From assembly GCA_932294295.1 (NCBI GenBank), contig OW028576.1, forward strand, positions 21,273,227 through 21,337,226: a DNA stretch of 64,000 nt, read 5' to 3'. How positions within the stretch are numbered: position 1 is the stretch's first letter; each line of letters begins with the position of its first letter. This document shows, piece after piece, positions 49,089 through 63,098 of the stretch. Source of the stretch: Alitta virens (Eukaryota; Annelida; Polychaeta; Phyllodocida; Nereididae). The translations under genes and the position numbers were made by a program. The notes below the pieces were generated by a model. That model had not been told where the DNA came from. It saw only the letters and a list, made by a program, of their open reading frames with translations, and ran no database searches.

Positions 49089-49891
49089 GTGCGTAGCGGG
49101 GTCAAGGCCGTTGTAGAGGGCCAGGATGCTGACAAGAAAACAAACGACAACAACGCAACACCGAAGTGTAATAGCCTTTTGGAACGACGTGGCACAGTTA
49201 AATTATCTAAAGTACACAGCCATGTAGGAAGTGCACTTAGCATGACATGCCAGACTCACAGACCGTGCCGATTAAGTAGTAAGTTAGGTCCACTTAGCAA
49301 AGCCAATGAGAGGCAGAGGACGAAGCGTGCATTATGATAGCCACGTGGGGCACTCGTGCGTAGCGGGGTCAAGGCCGTTGTAGAGGGCTAGGATGCTGAC
49401 AAGAAAACAAACGACAACAACGCAACACCGAAGTGTAATAGCCTTTTGGAACGACGTGGCACAGTTAAATTATCTAAAGTACACAGCCATGTAGGAAGTG
49501 CACTTAGCATTGACATGCCAGACTCACAGACCGTGCCGATTAAGTAGTAAGTTAGGTCCACTTTGCACAGCCAATGAGAGGCAGAGGACGAAGCGTGCAT
49601 TATGATAGCCACGTGGGGCACTCGTGCGTAGCGGGGTCAAGGCCGTTGTAGAGGGCTAGGATGCTGACAAGAAAACAAACGACAATAACGCAACACCGAA
49701 GTGTAATAGCCTTTTGGAACGACGTGGCACAGTTAAATTATCTAAAGTACACAGCCATGTAGGAAGTGCACTTAGCAGTGACATGCCAGACTCACAGACC
49801 GTGCCGATTAAGTAGTAAGTTAGGTCCACTTTGCACAGCCAATGAGAGGCAGAGGACGAAGCGTGCATTATGATAGCCACGTGGGGCACTC
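49089..49891 (+). repeat. K-L-M block, first copy
   Basis: K (49089), L (49356) and M (49624). L has GGCTAGG with TTAGCATTGAC and CTTTGCACAGCC. M has GGCTAGG with CAATAACGC, CAGTGACATG and CTTTGCACAGCC. Copies start at 52861, 57444 and 60138. The block is absent from the first 48 kb except for the isolated K at 17488. Confidence 0.88.
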
Positions 49892-51782
49892 GTGCGTAGC
49901 GAGGTCAAGGCCGTTGTAGAGGGCCAGGATGCTGACAAGAAAACAAACGACAACAACGCAACACCGAAGTGAAATACTCTATAATAGCGTCAGGGAACGA
50001 CGTGGCATAGTTAAATTATCAAGAGTACAAAAAATGTAGTAAGTGCACTTAGCAGTGAGATGCCAGACTCACAGACCGCGCCGATTAAGTAGTAAGTTAG
50101 GTCCACTTAGCACAGCCAATGAGAGGCAGAGGACGAAGCGTGCATTATGATAGCCACGTGGGGCACTCGTGCGTAGCGGGGTCAAGGCCGTTGTAGAGGG
50201 CTAGGATGCTGACAAGAAAACAAACGACAACAACGCAACACCGAAGTGTAATAGCCTTTTGGAACGACGTGGCACAGTTAAATTATCTAAAGTACACAGC
50301 CATGTAGGAAGTGCACTTAGCAGTGACATGCCAGACTCACAGACCGTGCCGATTAAGTAGTAAGTTAGGTCCACTTAGCACAGCCAATGAGAGGCAGAGG
50401 ACGAAGCGTGCATTATGATAGCCACGTGGGGCACTCGTGCGTAGCGGGGTCAAGGCCGTTGTAGAGGGCCAGGATGCTGACAAAAAAACTAACGACAACA
50501 ACGCAACACCGAAGTAATAGCCTTTTGTAAAGACGTGGCACAGTTAAATTATCAATAGTACACAGCCATGTAGGAAGTGCACTTAGCAGTGACATGCCAG
50601 ACTCACAGACCGCGCCGATTAAGTAGTAAGTTAGGTCCAATTAGCGCAGCCAATGAGAGGCAGAGGACGAAGCGTGCATTATGATAGCCGCGTGGGGCAC
50701 TCGTGCGTAGCGGGGTCAAGGCCGTTGTAGAGGGCCAGGATGCTGACAAGAAAACAAACGACAACAACGCAACACCGAAGTGTAATAGCCTTTTGGAACG
50801 ACGTGGCACAGTTAAATTATCTAAAGTACACAGCCATGTAGGAAGTGCACTTAGCAGTGACATGCCAGACTCACAGACCGCGCCGATTAAGTAGTAAGTT
50901 AGGTCCACTTAGCGCAGCCAATGAGAGGCAGAGGACAAAGCGTGCATTATGATAGCCGCGTGGGGCACTCGTGCGTAGCGGGGTCAAGGACGTTGTAGAG
51001 GGCCAGGATGCTGACCAGAAAACAAACGACAACAACGCAACACCGAAGTGTAATAGCCTTTTGGAACGACGTGGCACAGTTAAATTATCTAAAGTACACA
51101 GCCATGTAGGAAGTACACTTAGCATGACATGCCAGACTTACAGACCGTGCCGATTAAGTAGTAAGTTAGGTCCACTTAGCGCAGCCAATGAGAGGCAGAG
51201 GACAAAGCGTGCATTATGATAGCCGCGTGGGGCACTCGTGCGTAGCGGGGTCAAGGACGTTGTAGAGGGCCAGGATGCTGACAAGAAAACAAACGACAAC
51301 AACGCAACACCGAAGTGTAATAGCCTTTTGGAACGACGTGGCACAGTTAAATTATCTAAAGTACACAGCCATGTAGGAAGTGCACTTAGCATTGACATGC
51401 CAGACTTACAGACCGTGCCGATTAAGTAGTAAGTTACGTCCACTTAGCGCAGCCAATGAGAGGCAGAGGACGAAGCGTGCATTATGATAGCCACGTGGGG
51501 CACTCGTGCGTAGCGGGGTCAAGGCCGTTTTAGAGGGCCAGGATGCTGACAAGAAAACAAACGACAACAACGCAACACCGAAGTGAAATACTCTATAATA
51601 GCGTCAGGGAACGACGTGGCACAGTTAAATTATCAAGAGTACAAAAAATGTAGTAAGTGCACTTAGCAGTGAGATGCCAGACTCACAGACCGCGCCGATT
51701 AAGTAGTAAGTTAGGTCCACTTTGCACAGCCAATGAGAGGCAGAGGACGAAGCGTGAATTATGATAGCCACGTGGGGCACTC

Positions 51783-52049
51783 GTGCGTAGCGGGGTCAAG
51801 GCCGTTGTAGAAGGCCAGGATGCTGAAAAGAAAACAACGCAACACCGAAGTGAAATACTCTATAATAGCCTTTTGGAAGACTTGGCACAGTTAAATTATC
51901 AAGAGTACACAGCCATGTAGGAAGTGCACTTAGCAGTGACATGCCAGACTCACAGACCGCGCCGATTAAGTAGTAAGTTAGGTCCACTTAGCACAGCCAA
52001 TGAGAGGCAGAGGACGAAGCGTGCATTATGATAGCCACGTGGGGCACTC
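51783..52049 (+). repeat. I/A hybrid monomer, right copy
   Basis: I-type start with A-type 3' end (CTTAGCACAGCC), followed by B at 52050, as at 16144. The two are 35639 bp apart. Confidence 0.86.
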
Positions 52050-55000
52050 GTGCGTAGCGAGGTCAAGGCCGTTGTAGAGGGCCAGGATGCTGACAAGAAA
52101 ACAAACGACAACAACGCAACACCGAAGTGAAATACTCTATAATAGCGTCAGGGAACGACGTGGCATAGTTAAATTATCAAGAGTACAAAAAATGTAGTAA
52201 GTGCACTTAGCAGTGAGATGCCAGACTCACAGACCGCGCCGATTAAGTAATAAGTTAGGTCCACTTAGCACAGCCAATGAGAGGCAGAGGACGAAGCGTG
52301 CATTATGATAGCCACGTGGGGCACTCGTGCGTAGCGGGGTCAAGGCCGTTGTAGAGGGCTAGGATGCTGACAAGAAAACAAACGACAACAACGCAACACC
52401 GAAGTGTAATAGCCTTTTGGAACGACGTGGCACAGTTAAATTATCTAAAGTACACAGCCATGTAGGAAGTGCACTTAGCAGTGACATGCCAGACTCACAG
52501 ACCGTGCCGATTAAGTAGTAAGTTAGGTCCACTTAGCACAGCCTATGAGAGGCAGAGGACTAAGCGTGCATTATGATAGCCACGTGGGGCACTCGTGCGT
52601 AGCGGGGTCAAGGCCGTTGTAGAGGGCCAGGATGCTGACAAGAAAACAAACGACAACAACGCAACACCGAAGTAATAGCCGATTGTAAAGACGTGGCACA
52701 GTTAAATTATCAATAGTACACAGCCATGTAGGAAGTGCACTTAGCAGTGACATGCCAGACTCACAGTCCGCGCCGATTAAGTAGTAAGTTAGGTCCAATT
52801 AGCGCAGCCAATGAGAGGCAGAGGACGAAGCGTGCATTATGATAAGCGCGTGGGGCACTCGTGCGTAGCGGGGTCAAGGCCGTTGTAGAGGGCCAGGATG
52901 CTGACAAGAAAACAAACGACAACAACGCAACACCGAAGTGTAATAGCCTTTTGGAACGACGTGGCACAGTTAAATTATCTAAAGTACACAGCCATGTAGG
53001 AAGTGCACTTAGCATGACATGCCAGACTCACAGACCGTGCCGATTAAGTAGTAAGTTAGGTCCACTTAGCAAAGCCAATGAGAGGCAGAGGACGAAGCGT
53101 GCATTATGATAGCCACGTGGGGCACTCGTGCGTAGCGGGGTCAAGGCCGTTGTAGAGGGCTAGGATGCTGACAAGAAAACAAACGACAACAACGCAACAC
53201 CGAAGTGTAATAGCCTTTTGGAACGACGTGGCACAGTTAAATTATCTAAAGTACACAGCCATGTAGGAAGTGCACTTAGCATTGACATGCCAGACTCACA
53301 GACCGTGCCGATTAAGTAGTAAGTTAGGTCCACTTTGCACAGCCAATGAGAGGCAGAGGACGAAGCGTGCATTATGATAGCCACGTGGGGCACTCGTGCG
53401 TAGTGGGGTCAAGGCCGTTGTAGAGGGCTAGGATGCTGACAAGAAAACAAACGACAATAACGCAACACCGAAGTGTAATAGCCTTTTGGAACGACGTGGC
53501 ACAGTTAAATTATCTAAAGTACACAGCCATGTAGGAAGTGCACTTAGCAGTGACATGCCAGACTCACAGACCGTGCCGATTAAGTAGTAAGTTAGGTCCA
53601 CTTTGCACAGCCAATGAGAGGCAGAGGACGAAGCGTGCATTATGATAGCCACGTGGGGCACTCGTGCGTAGCGAGGTCAAGGCCGTTGTAGAGGGCCAGG
53701 ATGCTGACAAGAAAACAAACGACAACAACGCAACACCGAAGTGAAATACTCTATAATAGCGTCAGGGAACGACGTGGCATAGTTAAATTATCAAGAGTAC
53801 AAAAAATGTAGTAAGTGCACTTAGCAGTGAGATGCCAGACTCACAGACCGCGCCGATTAAGTAATAAGTTAGGTCCACTTAGCACAGCCAATGAGAGGCA
53901 GAGGACGAAGCGTGCATTATGATAGCCACGTGGGGCACTCGTGCGTAGCGGGGTCAAGGCCGTTGTAGAGGGCTAGGATGCTGACAAGAAAACAAACGAC
54001 AACAACGCAACACCGAAGTGTAATAGCCTTTTGGAACGACGTGGCACAGTTAAATTATCAAGAGTACACAGCCATGTAGGAAGTGCACTTAGCAGTGACA
54101 TGCCAGACTCACAGACCGCGCCGATTAAGTAGTAAGTTAGGTCCACTTAGCACAGCCAATGAGAGGCAGAGGACGAAGTGTGCATTATGATAGCCACGTG
54201 GGGCACTCGTGCGTAGCGAGGTCAAGGCCGTTGTAGAGGGCCAGGATGCTGACAAGAAAACAAACGACAACAACGCAACACCGAAGTGAAATACTCTATA
54301 ATAGCGTCAGGGAACGACGTGGCATAGTTAAATTATCAAGAGTACAAAAAATGTAGTAAGTGCACTTAGCAGTGAGATGCCAGACTCACAGACCGCGCCG
54401 ATTAAGTAGTAAGTTAGGTCCACTTAGCACAGCCAATGAGAGGCAGAGGACGAAGCGTGCATTATGATAGCCACGTGGGGCACTCGTGCGTAGCGGGGTC
54501 AAGGCCGTTGTAGAGGGCTAGGATGCTGACAAGAAAACAAACGACAACAACGCAACACCGAAGTGTAATAGCCTTTTGGAACGACGTGGCACAGTTAAAT
54601 TATCTAAAGTACACAGCCATGTAGGAAGTGCACTTAGCAGTGACATGCCAGACTCACAGACCGTGCCGATTAAGTAGTAAGTTAGGTCCACTTAGCACAG
54701 CCAATGAGAGGCAGAGGACGAAGCGTGCATTATGATAGCCACGTGGGGCACTCGTGCGTAGCGGGGTCAAGGCCGTTGTAGAGGGCCAGGATGCTGACAA
54801 AAAAACTAACGACAACAACGCAACACCGAAGTAATAGCCTTTTGTAAAGACGTGGCACAGTTAAATTATCAATAGTACACAGCCATGTAGGAAGTGCACT
54901 TAGCAGTGACATGCCAGACTCACAGACCGCGCCGATTAAGTAGTAAGTTACGTCCAATTAGCGCAGCCAATGAGAGGCAGAGGACGAAGCGTGCATTATG

Positions 55001-56366
55001 ATAGCCGCGTGGGGCACTCGTGCGTAGCGGGGTCAAGGCCGTTGTAGAGGGCCAGGATGCTGACAAGAAAACAAACGACAACAACGCAACACCGAAGTGT
55101 AATAGCCTTTTGGAACGACGTGGCACAGTTAAATTATCTAAAGTACACAGCCATGTAGGAAGTGCACTTAGCAGTGACATGCCAGACTCACAGACCGCGC
55201 CGATTAAGTAGTAAGTTAGGTCCACATAGCGCAGCCAATGAGAGGCAGAGGACAAAGCGTGCATTATGATAGCCGCGTGGGGCACTCGTGCGTAGCGGGG
55301 TCAAGGACGTTGTAGAGGGCCAGGATGCTGACAAGAAAACAAACGACAACAACGCAACACCGAAGTGTAATAGCCTTTTGGAACGACGTGGCACAGTTAA
55401 ATTATCTAAAGTACACAGCCATGTAGGAAGTACACTTAGCATGACATGCCAGACTTACAGACCGTGCCGATTAAGTAGTAAGTTAGGTCCACTTAGCGCA
55501 GCCAATGAGAGGCAGAGGACAAAGCGTGCATTATGATAGCCGCGTGGGGCACTCGTGCGTAGCGGGGTCAAGGACGTTGTAGAGGGCCAGGATGCTGACA
55601 AGAAAACAAACGACAACAACGCAACACCGAAGTGTAATAGCCTTTTGGAACGACGTGGCACAGTTAAATTATCTAAAGTACACAGCCATGTAGGAAGTGC
55701 ACTTAGCATTGACATGCCAGACTTACAGACCGTGCCGATTAAGTAGTAAGTTAGGTCCACTTAGCGCAGCCAATGAGAGGCAGAGGACGAAGCGTGCATT
55801 ATGATAGCCACGTGGGGCACTCGTGCGTAGCGGGGTCAAGGCCGTTTTAGAGGGCCAGGATGCTGACAAGAAAACAAACGACAACAACGCAACACCGAAG
55901 TGAAATACTCTATAATAGCGTCAGGGAACGACGTGGCACAGTTAAATTATCAAGAGTACAAAAAATGTAGTAAGTGCACTTAGCAGTGAGATGCCAGACT
56001 CACAGACCGCGCCGATTAAGTAGTAAGTTAGGTCCACTTTGCACAGCCAATGAGAGGCAGAGGACGAAGCGTGAATTATGATAGCCACGTGGGGCACTCG
56101 TGCGTAGCGGGGTCAAGGCCGTTGTAGAAGGCCAGGATGCTGAAAAGAAAACAACGCAACACCGAAGTGAAATACTCTATAATAGCCTTTTGGAAGACTT
56201 GGCACAGTTAAATTATCAAGAGTACACAGCCATGTAGGAAGTGCACTTAGCAGTGACATGCCAGACTCACAGACCGCGCCGATTAAGTAGTAAGTTAGGT
56301 CCACTTTGCACAGCCAATGAGAGGCAGAGGACGAAGCGTGCATTATGATAGCCACGTGGAGCACTC
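52050..56366 (+). repeat. HOR unit 21: irregular 16-mer without A, 4317 bp
   Basis: Order B-C-D2-K-L-M-B-C'-B-C-D-E-F-G-H-I. The second B (54209) keeps a six-A tract, unlike the eight-A B' of the 11-mers in the left and middle of the window. Private changes include GTAGTGGGGTC near 53404 and GAAGTGTGC near 54179. Confidence 0.88.
52595..55554 (+). repeat. 4583-bp offset duplication, left copy
   Basis: D2-K-L-M-B-C'-B-C-D-E-F matches 57178-60137 at offset 4583. It has TTATGATAGCC near 53377 where both 2694-bp copies have TTATGGTAGCC, so it predates that mutation or lies outside that lineage. Confidence 0.87.
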
Positions 56367-57443
56367 GTGCGTAGCGGGGTCAAGTCCGTTGTAGAGGACC
56401 AGGATGCTGACAAAAAAACTAACGACAACAACGCAACACCGAAGTAATAGCCTTTTGTAAAGACGTGGCACAGTTAAATTATCAAGAGTACACAGCCATG
56501 TAGGAAGTGCACTTAGCAGTGACATGCCAGACTCACAGACCGCGCCGATTAAGTAGTAAGTTAGGTCCACTTAGCACAGCCAATGAGAGGCAGAGGACGA
56601 AGCGTGCATTATGATAGCCACGTGGGGCACTCGTGCGTAGCGAGGTCAAGGCCGTTGTAGAGGGCCAGGATGCTGACAAGAAAACAAACGACAACAACGC
56701 AACACCGAAGTGAAATACTCTATAATAGCGTCAGGGAACGACGTGGCATAGTTAAATTATCAAGAGTACAAAAAATGTAGTAAGTGCACTTAGCAGTGAG
56801 ATGCCAGACTCACAGACCGCGCCGATTAAGTAGTAAGTTAGGTCCACTTAGCACAGCCAATGAGAGGCAGAGGACGAAGCGTGCATTATGATAGCCACGT
56901 GGGGCACTCGTGCGTAGCGGGGTCAAGGCCGTTGTAGAGGGCTAGGATGCTGACAAGAAAACAAACGACAACAACGCAACACCGAAGTGTAATAGCCTTT
57001 TGGAACGACGTGGCACAGTTAAATTATCTAAAGTACACAGCCATGTAGGAAGTGCACTTAGCAGTGACATGCCAGACTCACAGACCGTGCCGATTAAGTA
57101 GTAAGTTAGGTCCACTTAGCACAGCCTATGAGAGGCAGAGGACTAAGCGTGCATTATGATAGCCACGTGGGGCACTCGTGCGTAGCGGGGTCAAGGCCGT
57201 TGTAGAGGGCCAGGATGCTGACAAGAAAACAAACGACAACAACGCAACACCGAAGTAATAGCCGATTGTAAAGACGTGGCACAGTTAAATTATCAATAGT
57301 ACACAGCCATGTAGGAAGTGCACTTAGCAGTGACATGCCAGACTCACAGTCCGCGCCGATTAAGTAGTAAGTTAGGTCCAATTAGCGCAGCCAATGAGAG
57401 GCAGAGGACGAAGCGTGCATTATGATAAGCGCGTGGGGCACTC

Positions 57444-60137
57444 GTGCGTAGCGGGGTCAAGGCCGTTGTAGAGGGCCAGGATGCTGACAAGAAAACAAAC
57501 GACAACAACGCAACACCGAAGTGTAATAGCCTTTTGGAACGACGTGGCACAGTTAAATTATCTAAAGTACACAGCCATGTAGGAAGTGCACTTAGCATGA
57601 CATGCCAGACTCACAGACCGTGCCGATTAAGTAGTAAGTTAGGTCCACTTAGCAAAGCCAATGAGAGGCAGAGGACGAAGCGTGCATTATGATAGCCACG
57701 TGGGGCACTCGTGCGTAGCGGGGTCAAGGCCGTTGTAGAGGGCTAGGATGCTGACAAGAAAACAAACGACAACAACGCAACACCGAAGTGTAATAGCCTT
57801 TTGGAACGACGTGGCACAGTTAAATTATCTAAAGTACACAGCCATGTAGGAAGTGCACTTAGCATTGACATGCCAGACTCACAGACCGTGCCGATTAAGT
57901 AGTAAGTTAGGTCCACTTTGCACAGCCAATGAGAGGCAGAGGACGAAGCGTGCATTATGGTAGCCACGTGGGGCACTCGTGCGTAGCGGGGTCAAGGCCG
58001 TTGTAGAGGGCTAGGATGCTGACAAGAAAACAAACGACAATAACGCAACACCGAAGTGTAATAGCCTTTTGGAACGACGTGGCACAGTTAAATTATCTAA
58101 AGTACACAGCCATGTAGGAAGTGCACTTAGCAGTGACATGCCAGACTCACAGACCGTGCCGATTAAGTAGTAAGTTAGGTCCACTTTGCACAGCCAATGA
58201 GAGGCAGAGGACGAAGCGTGCATTATGATAGCCACGTGGGGCACTCGTGCGTAGCGAGGTCAAGGCCGTTGTAGAGGGCCAGGATGCTGACAAGAAAACA
58301 AACGACAACAACGCAACACCGAAGTGAAATACTCTATAATAGCGTCAGGGAACGACGTGGCATAGTTAAATTATCAAGAGTACAAAAAATGTAGTAAGTG
58401 CACTTAGCAGTGAGATGCCAGACTCACAGACCGCGCCGATTAAGTAGTAAGTTAGGTCCACTTAGCACAGCCAATGAGAGGCAGAGGACGAAGCGTGCAT
58501 TATGATAGCCACGTGGGGCACTCGTGCGTAGCGGGGTCAAGGCCGTTGTAGAGGGCTAGGATGCTGACAAGAAAACAAACGACAACAACGCAACACCGAA
58601 GTGTAATAGCCTTTTGGAACGACGTGGCACAGTTAAATTATCAAGAGTACACAGCCATGTAGGAAGTGCACTTAGCAGTGACATGCCAGACTCACAGACC
58701 GCGCCGATTAAGTAGTAAGTTAGGTCCACTTAGCACAGCCAATGAGAGGCAGAGGACGAAGCGTGCATTATGATAGCCACGTGGGGCACTCGTGCGTAGC
58801 GAGGTCAAGGCCGTTGTAGAGGGCCAGGATGCTGACAAGAAAACAAACGACAACAACGCAACACCGAAGTGAAATACTCTATAATAGCGTCAGGGAACGA
58901 CGTGGCATAGTTAAATTATCAAGAGTACAAAAAATGTAGTAAGTGCACTTAGCAGTGAGATGCCAGACTCACAGACCGCGCCGATTAAGTAGTAAGTTAG
59001 GTCCACTTAGCACAGCCAATGAGAGGCAGAGGACGAAGCGTGCATTATGATAGCCACGTGGGGCACTCGTGCGTAGCGGGGTCAAGGCCGTTGTAGAGGG
59101 CTAGGATGCTGACAAGAAAACAAACGACAACAACGCAACACCGAAGTGTAATAGCCTTTTGGAACGACGTGGCACAGTTAAATTATCTAAAGTACACAGC
59201 CATGTAGGAAGTGCACTTAGCAGTGACATGCCAGACTCACAGACCGTGCCGATTAAGTAGTAAGTTAGGTCCACTTAGCACAGCCAATGAGAGGCAGAGG
59301 ACGAAGCGTGCATTATGATAGCCACGTGGGGCACTCGTGCGTAGCGGGGTCAAGGCCGTTGTAGAGGGCCAGGATGCTGACAAAAAAACTAACGACAACA
59401 ACGCAACACCGAAGTAATAGCCTTTTGTAAAGACGTGGCACAGTTAAATTATCAATAGTACACAGCCATGTAGGAAGTGCACTTAGCAGTGACATGCCAG
59501 ACTCACAGACCGCGCCGATTAAGTAGTAAGTTAGGTCCAATTAGCGCAGCCAATGAGAGGCAGAGGACGAAGCGTGCATTATGATAGCCGCGTGGGGCAC
59601 TCGTGCGTAGCGGGGTCAAGGCCGTTGTAGAGGGCCAGGATGCTGACAAGAAAACAAACGACAACAACGCAACACCGAAGTGTAATAGCCTTTTGGAACG
59701 ACGTGGCACAGTTAAATTATCTAAAGTACACAGCCATGTAGGAAGTGCACTTAGCAGTGACATGCCAGACTCACAGACCGCGCCGATTAAGTAGTAAGTT
59801 AGGTCCACTTAGCGCAGCCAATGAGAGGCAGAGGACAAAGCGTGCATTATGATAGCCGCATGGGGCACTCGTGCGTAGCGGGGTCAAGGACGTTGTAGAG
59901 GGCCAGGATGCTGACAAGAAAACAAACGACAACAACGCAACACCGAAGTGTAATAGCCTTTTGGAACGACGTGGCACAGTTAAATTATCTAAAGTACACA
60001 GCCATGTAGGAAGTACACTTAGCATGACATGCCAGACTTACAGACCGTGCCGATTAAGTAGTAAGTTAGGTCCACTTAGCGCAGCCAATGAGAGGCAGAG
60101 GACAAAGCGTGCATTATGATAAGCGCGTGGGGCACTC
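57444..60137 (+). repeat. 2694-bp tandem duplication, copy 1
   Basis: K-L-M-B-C'-B-C-D-E-F. It carries TTATGGTAGCC near 57960, a variant found elsewhere only at about 60654 in the second copy. Confidence 0.9.
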
Positions 60138-62831
60138 GTGCGTAGCGGGGTCAAGGCCGTTGTAGAGGGCCAGGATGCTGACAAGAAAACAAACGACAAC
60201 AACGCAACACCGAAGTGTAATAGCCTTTTGGAACGACGTGGCACAGTTAAATTATCTAAAGTACACAGCCATGTAGGAAGTGCACTTAGCATGACATGCC
60301 AGACTCACAGACCGTGCCGATTAAGTAGTAAGTTAGGTCCACTTAGCAAAGCCAATGAGAGGCAGAGGACGAAGCGTGCATTATGATAGCCACGTGGGGC
60401 ACTCGTGCGTAGCGGGGTCAAGGCCGTTGTAGAGGGCTAGGATGCTGACAAGAAAACAAACGACAACAACGCAACACCGAAGTGTAATAGCCTTTTGGAA
60501 CGACGTGGCACAGTTAAATTATCTAAAGTACACAGCCATGTAGGAAGTGCACTTAGCATTGACATGCCAGACTCACAGACCGTGCCGATTAAGTAGTAAG
60601 TTAGGTCCACTTTGCACAGCCAATGAGAGGCAGAGGACGAAGCGTGCATTATGGTAGCCACGTGGGGCACTCGTGCGTAGCGGGGTCAAGGCCGTTGTAG
60701 AGGGCTAGGATGCTGACAAGAAAACAAACGACAATAACGCAACACCGAAGTGTAATAGCCTTTTGGAACGACGTGGCACAGTTAAATTATCTAAAGTACA
60801 CAGCCATGTAGGAAGTGCACTTAGCAGTGACATGCCAGACTCACAGACCGTGCCGATTAAGTAGTAAGTTAGGTCCACTTTGCACAGCCAATGAGAGGCA
60901 GAGGACGAAGCGTGCATTATGATAGCCACGTGGGGCACTCGTGCGTAGCGAGGTCAAGGCCGTTGTAGAGGGCCAGGATGCTGACAAGAAAACAAACGAC
61001 AACAACGCAACACCGAAGTGAAATACTCTATAATAGCGTCAGGGAACGACGTGGCATAGTTAAATTATCAAGAGTACAAAAAATGTAGTAAGTGCACTTA
61101 GCAGTGAGATGCCAGACTCACAGACCGCGCCGATTAAGTAGTAAGTTAGGTCCACTTAGCACAGCCAATGAGAGGCAGAGGACGAAGCGTGCATTATGAT
61201 AGCCACGTGGGGCACTCGTGCGTAGCGGGGTCAAGGCCGTTGTAGATGGCTAGGATGCTGACAAGAAAACAAACGACAACAACGCAACACCGAAGTGTAA
61301 TAGCCTTTTGGAACGACGTGGCACAGTTAAATTATCAAGAGTACACAGCCATGTAGGAAGTGCACTTAGCAGTGACATGCCAGACTCACAGACCGCGCCG
61401 ATTAAGTAGTAAGTTAGGTCCACTTAGCACAGCCAATGAGAGGCAGAGGACGAAGCGTGCATTATGATAGCCACGTGGGGCACTCGTGCGTAGCGAGGTC
61501 AAGGCCGTTGTAGAGGGCCAGGATGCTGACAAGAAAACAAACGACAACAACGCAACACCGAAGTGAAATACTCTATAATAGCGTCAGGGAACGACGTGGC
61601 ATAGTTAAATTATCAAGAGTACAAAAAATGTAGTAAGTGCACTTAGCAGTGAGATGCCAGACTCACAGACCGCGCCGATTAAGTAGTAAGTTAGGTCCAC
61701 TTAGCACAGCCAATGAGAGGCAGAGGACGAAGCGTGCATTATGATAGCCACGTGGGGCACTCGTGCGTAGCGGGGTCAAGGCCGTTGTAGAGGGCTAGGA
61801 TGCTGACAAGAAAACAAACGACAACAACGCAACACCGAAGTGTAATAGCCTTTTGGAACGACGTGGCACAGTTAAATTATCTAAAGTACACAGCCATGTA
61901 GGAAGTGCACTTAGCAGTGACATGCCAGACTCACAGACCGTGCCGATTAAGTAGTAAGTTAGGTCCACTTAGCACAGCCAATGAGAGGCAGAGGACGAAG
62001 CGTGCATTATGATAGCCACGTGGGGCACTCGTGCGTAGCGGGGTCAAGGCCGTTGTAGAGGGCCAGGATGCTGACAAAAAAACTAACGACAACAACGCAA
62101 CACCGAAGTAATAGCCTTTTGTAAAGACGTGGCACAGTTAAATTATCAATAGTACACAGCCATGTAGGAAGTGCACTTAGCAGTGACATGCCAGACTCAC
62201 AGACCGCGCCGATTAAGTAGTAAGTTAGGTCCAATTAGCGCAGCCAATGAGAGGCAGAGGACGAAGCGTGCATTATGATAGCCGCGTGGGGCACTCGTGC
62301 GTAGCGGGGTCAAGGCCGTTGTAGAGGGCCAGGATGCTGACAAGAAAACAAACGACAACAACGCAACACCGAAGTGTAATAGCCTTTTGGAACGACGTGG
62401 CACAGTTAAATTATCTAAAGTACACAGCCATGTAGGAAGTGCACTTAGCAGTGACATGCCAGACTCACAGACCGCGCCGATTAAGTAGTAAGTTAGGTCC
62501 ACTTAGCGCAGCCAATGAGAGGCAGAGGACAAAGCGTGCATTATGATAGCCGCGTGGGGCACTCGTGCGTAGCGGGGTCAAGGACGTTGTAGAGGGCCAG
62601 GATGCTGACAAGAAAACAAACGACAACAACGCAACACCGAAGTGTAATAGCCTTTTGGAACGACGTGGCACAGTTAAATTATCTAAAGTACACAGCCATG
62701 TAGGAAGTACACTTAGCATGACATGCCAGACTTACAGACCGTGCCGATTAAGTAGTAAGTTAGGTCCACTTAGCGCAGCCAATGAGAGGCAGAGGACAAA
62801 GCGTGCATTATGATAGCCGCGTGGGGCACTC
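60138..62831 (+). repeat. 2694-bp tandem duplication, copy 2
   Basis: Same ten monomers as 57444-60137. A private change (GTAGATGGC) lies near 61247. Confidence 0.9.
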
Positions 62832-63098
62832 GTGCGTAGCGGGGTCAAGGACGTTGTAGAGGGCCAGGATGCTGACAAGAAAACAAACGACAACAACGCA
62901 ACACCGAAGTGTAATAGCCTTTTGGAAGACTTGGCACAGTTAAATTATCAAGAGTACACAGCCATGTAGGAAGTGCACTTAGCAGTGACATGCCAGACTC
63001 ACAGACCGCGCCGATTAAGTAGTAAGTTAGGTCCACTTTGCACAGCCAATGAGAGGCAGAGGACGAAGCGTGCATTATGATAGCCACGTGGAGCACTC
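62832..63098 (+). repeat. G/I-type hybrid monomer
   Basis: It starts with GTCAAGGACGTTG (F/G type), passes through TGTAATAGCCTTTTGGA and then takes the I-type GACTTGG, TCAAGAG and CTTTGCACAGCC. H and most of I were removed. I found this junction only once in the window. Confidence 0.88.

Larger units (their letters stand above)
46667..52049 (+). repeat. HOR unit 20: irregular 20-mer, 5383 bp
   Basis: Order A-B-C-D'-B-C-D''-M'-D1-K-L-M-B-C-D-E-F-G-H-(I/A). Several monomers are mosaics: D'' (48289) has TTAGCATTGAC and the unique GATTATGTAG; M' (48555) has GGCTAGG with CAATAACGC and TCAAGAG. K-L-M (49089-49891) is the first complete copy of a block that recurs three more times downstream. The final I/A monomer means the next unit starts with B. 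Confidence 0.86.
56367..63098 (+). repeat. HOR unit 22: irregular 25-mer, 6732 bp
   Basis: Order A-B-C-D2-[K-L-M-B-C'-B-C-D-E-F] twice, then a G/I-type fusion. The bracketed decamer is 2694 bp and occurs at 57444-60137 and 60138-62831. The unit closes with the hybrid at 62832 rather than with G-H-I. Confidence 0.89.
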
